Both the position numbers and the translations under genes were made by a program. 64,000 bases of DNA from assembly GCA_965243825.1 (NCBI GenBank), contig CBDEVT010000001.1, positions 3,162,001-3,226,000 on the forward strand, given 5' to 3'. The notes beneath the pieces are model-generated. The model saw nothing but the letters and a program-made list of their open reading frames with translations. It had not been told where the DNA came from and made no database searches. Positions within the stretch are counted from its first letter, which is position 1. Each line of letters begins with the position of its first letter. Shown here one piece after another: positions 44,041 through 52,274 of this stretch. The stretch is from JAJCYX01 sp965243825. Its GTDB lineage: Bacteria > Chloroflexota > Dehalococcoidia > Lucifugimonadales > Lucifugimonadaceae.

Positions 44041-44233
44041 GTTTCGCTACGAGGAACAGCAATTGATCAGATCCAATGTCGAGGCGCAGGAACGATCAGA
44101 GCGAAACATTGCCGCAATGTTCGAGGTTGATCAGGTGTTGGCTCGGGTATGGGACAGGAAGGAACTCTGGACTCTAAGTCCGAAGAAACCAGTTTCTCTC
44201 GGCGTTGATCCAGCGAGTCAACAAGACCGGTGA
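44041..44233 (+). pseudogene. Second serine-recombinase-like tail fragment
   Basis: The frame reads EEQQLIRSNVEAQERSERN and IAAMFEVDQVLARVWDRKEL and stops at TGA 44231-44233. It is a diverged copy of the tail at 26290-26500 and has no upstream catalytic domain. Both copies look like leftovers of the same element family. The call as serine recombinase rests on the coiled-coil character and the better-preserved upstream part at 26170, so it stays tentative. Confidence 0.4.
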
Positions 44234-44299
44234 GCAGATCTCGATTGAGTAAGCTCTGCCCGTGAAAAACAGATCAGACTCAGGATCCCGTATCGACTT

Positions 44300-44418
44300 G
44301 TTTGGTGGGCCTGGGAAGACTAGAGGGGGTACCTTCACTGACAAGTTCCTGCTCTAACTCGGCTGTAGAGTTCGTATCCCCTCAGCTCCACATGTTGCAC
44401 TGGCAGAACACCTTGGCT
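44300..44418 (+). repeat. Dispersed repeat copy B (long form)
   Basis: Homologous to 33455-33582. It reads TTGGTGGGCCTGGGAAGAC, then a TTCACTGACAAG segment, CCCCTCAGCTCCA and ACTGGCAGAACACC. It ends exactly where similarity to the DinB-like gene tail begins. Confidence 0.65.
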
Positions 44419-44462
44419 TAGCTCGCTCGCTCAGGATTTTTGCATCCGAGGACACTGACTGA
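44418..44462 (+). pseudogene. Orphan C-terminal tail of a DinB/maleylpyruvate-isomerase-like gene
   Basis: The last 14 codons read LARSLRIFASEDTD and a stop. They are almost identical to LAHSLRTLASEDTD at the end of the intact gene 47740-48486, including about 80 bp of following DNA. Everything upstream of this tail has been replaced by repeat copy B. It is a clean gene-tail remnant. Confidence 0.7.
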
Positions 44463-44474
44463 CGTCCCAGATCG

Positions 44475-44540
44475 AGAACTTGTTTCGGAAAGCTCTGCCT
44501 ATCACCTGCTCAGCTCCAGATTTTGAACTGACAGAACTCC
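44475..44540 (+). repeat. Dispersed repeat copy C
   Basis: Full short-form copy, 13 bp after the orphan tail: GAACTTGTTTCGGAAAG, then CTCTGCCTATCAC, CTCAGCTCCAGATTTTG and ACAGAACTCC. The ends CTCTGCC and GACAGAA form an imperfect inverted repeat about 50 bp across. Confidence 0.7.
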
Positions 44541-45102
44541 AGAGGAGGCTTATGTAGAACAAGCTGAATTTTCACTGGGAAGACAAATAGGTGCCTGGTC
44601 CTTTTGACTGCGCACCTAGATGAGATTGAAGTCAATGCGAAGCAACGGGTTGGAACGATGCCACGATGCTTGGACGGTACTCGGCAGCGACTCGCCCATG
44701 GAGCGCACGTGAGATACAGTCCCGCAGATCGACATTGAACACTAGATAATGGCGAGGAGTCATTGGATGGCTCGGGTCAAATCTGGCTCAGATCTTGTGA
44801 AACGCGGCATCAAGTAGTTTCCGTGCTGGCAGGCTGCAATCATTTCCCGTGCTCGTGACCTGGTTCAAGGACAAGGTCAAGATCTCAATCGCTTTGCCAC
44901 GAGCGGTCTGGACCGTAAGATCTTGCTCGGATTCTGTTGCCATGGTCGACTTGCCTTCGTCTGCTTCCAGGCCTCAGAAGAAACTGGTGAAGGATCCGGA
45001 CTCCGCCTTACTCAGGTGACCCGTCGTAGTCGACGATCCGATTGAACTTTTCGGCGGGCTTGTCTTTAGAGGTGTCTCGTTGGGAACGACTAGAGTTTCT
45101 GC
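44541..45102. other. Degraded region with one doubtful 51-codon minus-strand ORF
   Basis: No intact gene is seen. On the minus strand 44943-44788 an ATG opens 51 codons (MATESEQDLTVQTARGKAIE...LLDAAFHKI) with reasonable helix-like composition; it may be a remnant. Several plus-strand pieces have gene-like composition but no open frame. Confidence 0.3.
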
Positions 45103-46197
45103 ATGAAACGGATCCTATTCACACTTGGTGGCAATCACCTAGGTATTGGTGTTAGTCGAGCACTCCGTGCCGGCCAAGAACCAGTTCACCTGATCGCAAC
45201 AGACAGCTCCAAATATCATCTGTTTCAGTCCGAAGCAGACGAGATCCACCTCATCCCCCCGGCGCAAGATCCGGCGTATGTGGACGTCCTGAGCCATATC
45301 GCCGAGGAAACGGGAGCTGATCTTGTTTGGCCGATGCATGATGCTGAAATAGAGCGAGTGACTGCTGAACGTAACGCAATCGCTTCCAGGACCTGGTTGC
45401 CACCTGTAGAAGTGGTGCGTTTGACGCGAAATAAGTTAGCTACTCAGAGGTGTCTGAACGCTGACGGAATTCCTGTGCCATCGAGCGTACTAATTGCAGA
45501 TCGCTCTGACATTGTTGCCGCGATCGAACAGTTCGGCGAAATCTGGCTACGTGCCATCAGCGGAGCCGGTGGTAAGGGCGCGTTCCGAACCGCAGATGTT
45601 GACCATGCCTCCATGTGGTTAGAAATCAACGATGGTTGGGGTGATTTCATGGCCGCCGAAGTCGTTGATTGCCCCTATGAACGAAGCTTCGAAGGCATTT
45701 GGCGACATGGCGAGTTAGTTGCTTCTCAAACTCTGACGCGTCTTGTGAGAGGCAACACAGGGATATCCATAGATGGGGTGAAGAGCCGGACAGTGGTTCA
45801 GGTATCGGCTCCCGAGAAGATCCACGAACTGGCTGTTGCAGCGGTGAGTTCTGTTGCCGGACAACCGGACGGGATTTTCAGGGTCGATATGCTAGAGGAC
45901 CCGAGCGGAAACCCAACTGTGACTGAGGTTGATGCTGGCCGATTTGGAGCAGGCGGCGTCGCCTTCTGGCACCAGTTTAAAGTGAACTTTGCGTGGGCCT
46001 ACGTGCATCTGGCCTTTGAAGAGCCACTTGGCTTCCAGATACCAGCGATAAACAATGTGCCGGATGAGACGATCATGATTCAAAGCATCAATCGCGACCC
46101 GGCATATACCAGTGTGTCCGAGGTATCTGCTGTAGAAATTGAGTTGAATGCCCGCCTAGCACGCGCGGCAGGAAATGATGCAAGGGCTGTTGGCTGA
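45103..46197 (+). CDS. ATP-grasp (CarB-like) protein, paralogue 1
   Basis: The 364-residue protein begins MKRILFTLGGNHLGIGVSRAL, a Rossmann-like pre-ATP-grasp domain. The ATP-grasp domain follows, with LTRNKLATQRCLNADGIPVPSS (N-terminal ATP lid), IWLRAISGAGGKGAF (glycine-rich loop) and a C-terminal metal site in GIFRVDMLEDPSGNPTVTEVDAG. Such proteins form amide, peptide or ester bonds by activating a carboxylate with ATP. The next gene is a paralogue (156 bp apart), so the two may act on related substrates or in sequence. The product is unknown. Confidence 0.8.
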   Translation: MKRILFTLGGNHLGIGVSRALRAGQEPVHLIATDSSKYHLFQSEADEIHLIPPAQDPAYVDVLSHIAEETGADLVWPMHDAEIERVTAERNAIASRTWLPPVEVVRLTRNKLATQRCLNADGIPVPSSVLIADRSDIVAAIEQFGEIWLRAISGAGGKGAFRTADVDHASMWLEINDGWGDFMAAEVVDCPYERSFEGIWRHGELVASQTLTRLVRGNTGISIDGVKSRTVVQVSAPEKIHELAVAAVSSVAGQPDGIFRVDMLEDPSGNPTVTEVDAGRFGAGGVAFWHQFKVNFAWAYVHLAFEEPLGFQIPAINNVPDETIMIQSINRDPAYTSVSEVSAVEIELNARLARAAGNDARAVG

Positions 46198-46352
46198 TTA
46201 TTGCTGAACCAGGTCGTAGCCCTTAGCTACACACGGACGCGCGTGATGCCGATAGCTGCAGCGGTGTGGCTCGCGTCCCCAGATGTATTTCTGGGCTCAC
46301 CTCTCCACGAGTGTGTCTGGAAGTCGGTTGGTAAGAAATTAGAGGGTCAGTA

Positions 46353-47408
46353 TTGAACGAGACAATCCGGATTCTGGTGACCAGCGCAAGCAACCGGCTG
46401 GCTAACGGGATCATCAGGGCACTGAAGAACAGCCCGAGCGACAGTTACTTTCTTGGGGTCGACTCTTCCGAATACCACATACACCAGGCTCTGGTTGATG
46501 AACGGATCATCGTCCCACGAGCTAACGAGGACGGATATCTGGAGACCATAGATCAGATCGTCCGTGAGCACGATATTGATCTGGTGTGGCCGACCCATGA
46601 CGCAGAGATATTCGCACTCGCTAAGGCAAGAGAAAGTTTCTCCTGCCCGATCGTCGCTCCACCAGCGGATGTGGTGGCTGTCTGCAGGGACAAGTTCTCT
46701 ACCTACCAGTGTTTGAAAAAAAATCGAGTACCCACTCCGGACACAGTTCGGATCCACAAGGAAGATGACCTGCGTCATGCCTTCGAATCTATGAATGGCG
46801 AAATCTGGCTTCGACCCCTCTCGGGGGCTGGAGCAGCAGGTGCCTACCGGCCTCCGATCCTAGAAAAAGCCGTGAAATGGATAGAAATCTACGATGGGTG
46901 GGGCAATTTCACTGCATCCGAAGTCCTTCCTTCCACAGGTGACTATGGCTGGGAATCGCTATGGAAAGACGGAAGTCTAGTCGCGTCGCAGGACATGACT
47001 CGCCTTGTCCGTGGAAACACCGGACTGTCGATCAAAGGGGTTAAAAGCAGAGGCGTAATCCTTCGAAGAGCACCGGAATCGGTTGGGGAAACTGCGATCG
47101 AAGCCGTCCATGCCGTAATGCCAGAGCCGGACGGAATATTTAGAGTTGATCTGCTCGCCGATCACCAAGGGCAGCCGCGTGTAACTGAGATTGAGGCAGG
47201 TAAGTTCGGTGCCGACGGTGTCGCGTTTTGGCATGAATACGGTTACAACTTCCCCCACGAGGCCTTGAAACTCTCGCTGGGCGGTTCACCACAAGCCGAA
47301 CCCCCAATCACCAATCCACTACCACGAGACATGGTGTCCATCTCGGGGTTGAACCAGGAGATCACGTTCCGAACTGAGGCTGAAATTGCCGCATTGAAAC
47401 GACTTTGA
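46353..47408 (+). CDS. ATP-grasp (CarB-like) protein, paralogue 2
   Basis: The 351-residue paralogue of the previous gene starts at a TTG preceded by AGAGGGTCAG. It shares the collinear segments LVWPTHDAEI, WLRPLSGAGAAGAYR, YDGWGNFTASEV, LTRLVRGNTG-like (MTRLVRGNTGLSIKGVKSR) and FRVDLLADHQGQPRVTEIEAGKFG. The glycine-rich loop differs from paralogue 1 (GAAGA for GGKGA, losing the Lys), which suggests a shifted nucleotide or substrate mode. Tandem duplication followed by divergence is the simplest origin. Confidence 0.8.
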   Translation: MNETIRILVTSASNRLANGIIRALKNSPSDSYFLGVDSSEYHIHQALVDERIIVPRANEDGYLETIDQIVREHDIDLVWPTHDAEIFALAKARESFSCPIVAPPADVVAVCRDKFSTYQCLKKNRVPTPDTVRIHKEDDLRHAFESMNGEIWLRPLSGAGAAGAYRPPILEKAVKWIEIYDGWGNFTASEVLPSTGDYGWESLWKDGSLVASQDMTRLVRGNTGLSIKGVKSRGVILRRAPESVGETAIEAVHAVMPEPDGIFRVDLLADHQGQPRVTEIEAGKFGADGVAFWHEYGYNFPHEALKLSLGGSPQAEPPITNPLPRDMVSISGLNQEITFRTEAEIAALKRL

Positions 47409-47607
47409 AAACGAGTCGTCAATGCAAGGCTTCCTGAGCGAAAGGACGTCTGTGTGTCGTCGGTCGAAGTCTAAGATTCGGATTCGCACTGATACGGTCT
47501 AAGGTTCATTCAGGCAGTGGCCGTACAGTTGACCCTCTGTAGGGATCGGCCTAATTTGCCCACCACCTACGAGGCCCGCTTCAAAAACGCTGGAGCGGCT
47601 CTTTTTG

Positions 47608-47648
47608 AAATCAGCTCCAGATTCCAAACTGGCAATACACCATGGCTC
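47608..47648 (+). repeat. Dispersed repeat copy D (right half)
   Basis: The right half of the repeat: ATCAGCTCCAGATTCC, then ACTGGCAATACACCATGGCT, closest to copy B. It lies 200 bp after the second ATP-grasp gene and about 60-90 bp before the DinB-like gene. Confidence 0.55.
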
Positions 47649-47739
47649 AGTACTAAGAATCCTTACCCGGTAGACTGTCGCTCAATCAAACCTGCGGCTA
47701 AGGAGAAGACTGATCGATAGAAACGCCTACATTGGCTCT

Positions 47740-48486
47740 TTGATCGCCAACTCCGGTCTTGTCAGCAGTGCCGCCAGACAAGGACTGGATGAGCCGGTTC
47801 CTGCTTGCCCGGGGTGGCAGGTTCGCGATGTCGTGGGTCATCTCGGAAGGATATTCGCCACTAAGGAACCACTGATTCGCACCCGATCACAGGAAGAAGC
47901 TGAAGAAAGCGATTCGCTCAAATCTCCAGACTCAGGGCTTATCGATTGGTTCAAAACTCAGTCCCGGGCGTTATCTGACGCGTTCCGAGTTACACCTTCC
48001 AACACAAAAGTATGGAGTTGGAGCGACGATCACTCTGTCGGGTTCTGGCTTCGCAGAATGGCGCATGAAACGTTAATCCATCGCGTGGATGTCGAGCAGG
48101 CGCACGGAGAAAATTCACCGATTGTTTCGGAGTTAGCCGACGATGGCATTGATGAGGTTCTGACGATCTTCATGTCCGGCTGTCCAGACTGGGCCGATTT
48201 CGAACTTACTGGAAACACTACTCGAATTGAGTCATCCGAGAATACGTGGGATCTTGAGTGGATTTCTTGGGCAGGAATCTCTCCCCGCTCCGGTAAGCGG
48301 GTGGGACCCATGAGTTCAATCCAGTTGTCTGACCAGATTAAGAATCCAGACTGCGTTATTTCCGGATCAAGCGCAGATCTCGATCTGTGGATCTGGGGCC
48401 GTGGATCAATGAGTGATCTTGCGATTGCTGGAGACATCGAGTTAGCTCACTCACTAAGGACACTTGCATCCGAGGATACTGACTGA
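47740..48486 (+). CDS. Maleylpyruvate isomerase / DinB-superfamily protein
   Basis: The frame shows the mycothiol-dependent maleylpyruvate-isomerase pattern: VPACPGWQVRDVVGHLGRI with a metal-ligand His, and RRMAHETLIHRVDVEQAHG with the H-x3-H pair. Length is 248 residues from TTG 47740. The true N-terminus is probably about ten codons earlier (DRNAYIGSL), because AGGAG at 47701 sits at the right distance from 47710-47716, where only CTG or ATC codons occur. The family uses mycothiol or bacillithiol in detoxification or acts as an unknown thiol transferase. Its last 14 codons and 3' flank are duplicated at 44418. Confidence 0.8.
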   Translation: MIANSGLVSSAARQGLDEPVPACPGWQVRDVVGHLGRIFATKEPLIRTRSQEEAEESDSLKSPDSGLIDWFKTQSRALSDAFRVTPSNTKVWSWSDDHSVGFWLRRMAHETLIHRVDVEQAHGENSPIVSELADDGIDEVLTIFMSGCPDWADFELTGNTTRIESSENTWDLEWISWAGISPRSGKRVGPMSSIQLSDQIKNPDCVISGSSADLDLWIWGRGSMSDLAIAGDIELAHSLRTLASEDTD

Positions 48487-48497
48487 CCTCCTAGTTC

Positions 48498-48545
48498 AGG
48501 AACTTATCTCGGAAAGTTCTGCCTATCATCCCGTCAGCTCCATCG
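48498..48545 (+). repeat. Dispersed repeat copy E
   Basis: Starts 12 bp after the DinB-like stop: GAACTTATCTCGG then AAGTTCTGCCTATCATCCC and TCAGCTCCA. In one frame it encodes ELISESSAYHPVSS. Confidence 0.7.
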
Positions 48546-48679
48546 CCGTTGTTAACGAATCACTGTGTCAAGTTCCTGTTGGCCGACCTGTCGATGTTGC
48601 ATCGTCATGGCAACTGACCAGATCCTCACGTATGGTGCTCAGACTCCCGGCACATAGGAACTCAGATTAAGGAAACGGA

Positions 48680-49510
48680 ATGAGCAGAAAAAGAGTTTTC
48701 ACAGCACTTAGCGGAGCCACTGGACTGCTGTTAATAGCAGTAGTAGCTCTGGCTGCGACGGCTGTGTTGCCAACTCGGGCCAGCGCAGGCAACCCGATTG
48801 CAGGAGAACACTGCAAAGACCTTCCTAGGCATTCGGATCTGGTGGATGCCCTCTCCGAGGCACGAGGTGCTGACAACGGTGGTTTCAACCTCGATATGTG
48901 GGGCACCATAGTCAACCGGGATGGCGAGGTTTGCGCGGTAGCGTACACAGGTACAGACAGAGGTGAGCAGTGGCTTGGTTCCCGCGTGATATCGGCCCAA
49001 AAAGCAAACACTGCTAACGCGTTCAGTCTGCCGGGTCTTTCTCTCTCGACAGCGAACCTGTTTTCTGCGGTCCAGCCTGGTGGAAGTCTATTTGGTCTGC
49101 AGGAAAGCAACCCTGTAGATACAGGAGTCGCATACAAGGGCCCTTCAAGCAACTTCGGACAGCACAACGATCCGATGACCGGTGAGGTACTTGGTGGTGT
49201 CAACGTGTTCGGTGGCGGACTCGCCCTCTACAACTCGGACGATGAACTGATCGGTGCAATCGGTGTCAGCGGTGATTCATCGTGTGCCGACCACAACATT
49301 GCGTGGCGAACCCGCAACCTACTGGGTCTCGATCACGTACCTGGTGGGGTTAGTGGAGACGTAGACCGCCCGGACAACATCGTGTTCGATATTGGAGATG
49401 ATGCCCACGGTAATCCTGAAAGCGCCGGCGGATTCGGTCACGCTCACTGCATCGGAGGAAACGAGGCGAATGAAGCAACGATAGCTGCCTCACTCCCCGC
49501 TACTTCATAA
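48680..49510 (+). CDS. Secreted HbpS/GlcG-like (DUF336) heme-binding protein
   Basis: The 276-residue product has a Sec signal ending ARA-like (VLPTRASAG). The mature part follows the HbpS/DUF336 pattern: helix-strand alternation with DMWGTIVNRDGEVCAVAYTG, GSRVISAQKANTANAFS, PGGSLFGLQESNP and GGVNVFGGGLALYNSDDELIGAIGVSGDSSCADHNIAWRTR (quoted in parts). Four or more Cys remain in the mature protein. HbpS proteins bind heme and iron outside the cell and modulate sensor kinases. A clear stem-loop follows the stop. Confidence 0.85.
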   Translation: MSRKRVFTALSGATGLLLIAVVALAATAVLPTRASAGNPIAGEHCKDLPRHSDLVDALSEARGADNGGFNLDMWGTIVNRDGEVCAVAYTGTDRGEQWLGSRVISAQKANTANAFSLPGLSLSTANLFSAVQPGGSLFGLQESNPVDTGVAYKGPSSNFGQHNDPMTGEVLGGVNVFGGGLALYNSDDELIGAIGVSGDSSCADHNIAWRTRNLLGLDHVPGGVSGDVDRPDNIVFDIGDDAHGNPESAGGFGHAHCIGGNEANEATIAASLPATS

Positions 49511-49551
49511 AGATCGTTATTCGGTAGCACTAACTGGGCACAGCAGAAGAC

Positions 49552-49585
49552 GAGCGGCCAGGAAGCCAACGCTTCCTGGCCGCTC
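49552..49585 (+). terminator. Strong stem-loop after the HbpS-like gene
   Basis: A perfect 15-bp stem (GAGCGGCCAGGAAGC against GCTTCCTGGCCGCTC) closes the loop CAAC 41 bp after the stop. The tail TATCTAAA is only weakly U-rich. It probably ends the HbpS-like transcript and insulates the next unit. Confidence 0.8.
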
Positions 49586-49681
49586 TATCTAAAACCTGTC
49601 TGGAGTGCCGCCAAATGACACCCACCTCTAGAAATCTCTGAACTCTCGTAACGAAAATTTCGGGGTCCGATCAGCTCAGGT

Positions 49682-49746
49682 CGAACTCGTATCGGAAAGT
49701 TCTGCCTCTCATCCCCTCAGCTCCATGCTTTCGTGGACAGAATTTT
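49682..49746 (+). repeat. Dispersed repeat copy F
   Basis: GAACTCGTATCGG, then AAGTTCTGCCTCTCATCCCC, TCAGCTCCATGC and GGACAGAATTTT. The ends AAAGTTCTG and CAGAATTTT are nearly complementary, so the unit can fold. Confidence 0.7.
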
Positions 49747-49884
49747 AGCGGGTAACCAACAGCCACCGGGGCGCTAGGGTATTGATTCTTTGCCAAGCGC
49801 TTAATGAATCAGAAGTCCGTCTAAAAAACACATTCAAATCACCCTCGACACGTATGCAATCGACTGATCAGCCGCCGATCATCG

Positions 49885-51939
49885 ATGAATATGAGTCGAT
49901 CACGTCTATTCATCACCGCTTTGGCCGGGCTTTTGCTTACGGCAAGTCTCATGAGCATGGCGCAAAGCCAAAGTGCGGCAAGCAGTCACTTTGTCACCTT
50001 CAGTGGTGTTGTGAGAGATGACTCCGGTAACATCGCGCCGAACCAGCGTGTCTCGCTTGAAGGAGGTCCTTCAGGGTCTGCTGCATATACTGGACCTGAC
50101 GGTGCGTTCGAGGTCTTCGTGCTGCCAGGTACCTATCAACTGAGTGTGACAGGTGGCAATGTCGGCACCCTCCCTCAACAGTACTCAGCTACCACCACGA
50201 TCGATGTACTGGCTGACCTCGAACAGGACCTAACTCTGCCGAGTGTCGTGCTCGATGTCACAGTCGAAGATCCACTTGGCAACCCTGTACCTGATGTCTT
50301 CTTGAACGTGATCCAGAGGAGCACATCCTTAGAGCTATTCCCTGGCGGGAATGCAGTCGCATCCATGAGTGCTGCCGAGATACAGACCTCGGAGGCTGGA
50401 CAGCTCAGCGTCAACGTGTTCCCAACCAACCCTGAAGGATTGGAAGTCCATGCGTACCCGCTACCGGAGAGCGGCTTCGCGCCAGAAAGTGTCACCGGTG
50501 TGTTGGTGCCGGACGACAGTCCTATCACGATCACGCTGTCTCAATCGACGGTCACCTTCAGTGGTGTTGTGAGAGATGACTCCGGTAACATCGCGCCGAA
50601 CCAGCGTGTCTCGCTTGAAGGAGGTCCTTCAGGGTCTGCTGCATATACTGGACCTGACGGTGCGTTCGAGGTCTTCGTGCTGCCAGGTACCTATCAACTG
50701 AGTGTGACAGGTGGCAATGTCGGCACCCTCCCTCAACAGTACTCAGCTACCACCACGATCGATGTACTGGCTGACCTCGAACAGGACCTAACTCTGCCGA
50801 GTGTCGTGCTCGATGTCACAGTCGAAGATCCACTTGGCAACCCTGTACCTGATGTCTTCTTGAACGTGATCCAGAGGAGCACATCCTTAGAGCTATTCCC
50901 TGGCGGGAATGCAGTCGCATCCATGAGTGCTGCCGAGATACAGACCTCGGAGGCTGGACAGCTCAGCGTCAACGTGTTCCCAACCAACCCTGAAGGATTG
51001 GAAGTCCATGCGTACCCGCTACCGGAGAGTCGCTGTGTCAGAGGCAGCGTAAGTGGCGTTCCCGCCCCTGTGAGTACTTTAGTCGTTGTCTCGATCGATT
51101 GCGAGACAGTTTCCGCAGGTGGGCCGTATACGGTAAATGAGGGTGGATTCATTGAGCTTGTTGGTGTAGCGGCAGACCGTTCGGGCGGATCAAATCCCTT
51201 GACGTATATGTGGGACCTGGACGGAGATGGCGATTTCGGGGAGTCTGGGGCCGATGCAGCAAACGGTGACGAGATCGGGCAATCCCCGACCTTAAACGCT
51301 GTTTCGTTAGATGGTCCAAACACGTTCGAGATAGCGCTGTCGGTAACAAGCGGGAGTGGTCACTCGGTGCAAAACGGTACTTCGGTCGCTGTTCTCAACG
51401 TAGCCCCGACCGTGGAAGTGACCCTTGAGACTATGCCAGTGATCATTGGATCTCCGGCAGTGTTTTCAGTTTCGTTTACAGATCCTGCCCCAAACGACGG
51501 CCCGTTTCTGATCCAGCTGGATTTTGGCGATGGCACTGTGACCGAGCCATTGGCACAGGCAGAGCTCTACGAGTATGAGTACGACAACCCGGGTGTCTTC
51601 CTAGTTACGGCAACCGTCATTGACAAGGACGGCGGCGCGGGCACAGGGTCGGTAGCGGTCAGTGCAATTACACCCGGGCAGGCTACAGAGGAACTAATTG
51701 TGCACATCTATGTCCTGGGACTAGCGAACGGTGTTGAGAGGAGTCTGGTGGCCCGTCTTGGGAATGTGCAAAAACTGATTGAAGACGACAATTCAGCGAA
51801 CGATCGCGCTGCATGTCGAAAGATCACAGCGTTCATGAATCGGGTGGACGCTCTGCGAAAGAAAGGAACACTGGTGTCATCTGATGCTGACTCACTTCGT
51901 CAACATGGAGCAGCAATCGTCTCTGTGCTGAACTGCTGA
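49885..51939 (+). CDS. Secreted surface protein with duplicated carboxypeptidase-like domains, PKD domain and FIMAH tail
   Basis: The 684-residue protein has a Sec signal (RLFITALAGLLLTASLMSMAQS). Two identical blocks (about residues 37-196 and 223-382) each contain a carboxypeptidase-regulatory-like beta fold (FSGVVRDDSGNIAPNQRVSL, DGAFEVFVLPGTYQLSVTGG) and a second Ig-like part. Then come PKD-type folds (YMWDLDGDGDFGESG; IQLDFGDGTVTEPL...FLVTATVIDKDGG) and a C-terminal helical hairpin of FIMAH type (GLANGVERSLVARLGNVQKL, with paired Cys at about 663 and 684). It is an exported or surface-anchored adhesion-type protein. The DNA identity of the two blocks points to a very recent duplication. 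Confidence 0.85.
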   Translation: MNMSRSRLFITALAGLLLTASLMSMAQSQSAASSHFVTFSGVVRDDSGNIAPNQRVSLEGGPSGSAAYTGPDGAFEVFVLPGTYQLSVTGGNVGTLPQQYSATTTIDVLADLEQDLTLPSVVLDVTVEDPLGNPVPDVFLNVIQRSTSLELFPGGNAVASMSAAEIQTSEAGQLSVNVFPTNPEGLEVHAYPLPESGFAPESVTGVLVPDDSPITITLSQSTVTFSGVVRDDSGNIAPNQRVSLEGGPSGSAAYTGPDGAFEVFVLPGTYQLSVTGGNVGTLPQQYSATTTIDVLADLEQDLTLPSVVLDVTVEDPLGNPVPDVFLNVIQRSTSLELFPGGNAVASMSAAEIQTSEAGQLSVNVFPTNPEGLEVHAYPLPESRCVRGSVSGVPAPVSTLVVVSIDCETVSAGGPYTVNEGGFIELVGVAADRSGGSNPLTYMWDLDGDGDFGESGADAANGDEIGQSPTLNAVSLDGPNTFEIALSVTSGSGHSVQNGTSVAVLNVAPTVEVTLETMPVIIGSPAVFSVSFTDPAPNDGPFLIQLDFGDGTVTEPLAQAELYEYEYDNPGVFLVTATVIDKDGGAGTGSVAVSAITPGQATEELIVHIYVLGLANGVERSLVARLGNVQKLIEDDNSANDRAACRKITAFMNRVDALRKKGTLVSSDADSLRQHGAAIVSVLNC
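49993..51029 (+). repeat. Perfect 479-bp direct repeat within the surface-protein gene
   Basis: Positions 49993-50471 recur at 50551-51029, offset 558 bp, with no difference seen over the 479 bp. The 79-bp spacer (GCGGCTTCGCGCCAGAAAG...) is unique. Reading frame is preserved. Either a recent in-frame tandem duplication or an assembly artefact. Confidence 0.9.
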
Positions 51940-51992
51940 GCTAATTCGGGGTCTGTAAATCTACCCCGTCGTCAGTTTGCGATCAAAGAAAA

Positions 51993-52036
51993 CGCATCTA
52001 AAAACGTTCTGGAAATTATCCCCTCAGTTCCAGTAG
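51993..52036 (+). repeat. Dispersed repeat copy G (degenerate)
   Basis: GCATCTAAAAACGTTCTGG followed by ATTATCCCCTCAGTTCCAG, about 54 bp after the surface-protein stop. The gap 51940-52274 holds nothing else I can support; a 60-codon frame at 52090 is unrecognised. Confidence 0.5.
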
Positions 52037-52274
52037 TCCTTAGTTGCGCTGCATCCCAAGAATCTGGACTTCGACGCTAAGCGTCCCTTTTGCCTACTTC
52101 AGCTAAATCTGTCGAACTATCAACTATGCGTGTTCTCGAGCACGATCCACAGCGTCTCGGTCGTCAGCCACTGTTTGAGCGGTGCAATTCCATCCTCAAC
52201 GCCTGCACGCATGTACATTGCCTTGAGAAAGTTGCCGAAGATCTGGGACCTGCACGAGGAACAAGGACTTAGCC

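Noticed and set aside
49993..51029. CRISPR or satellite array
   Set aside because: Only two long identical blocks inside one reading frame; no short spaced repeats.
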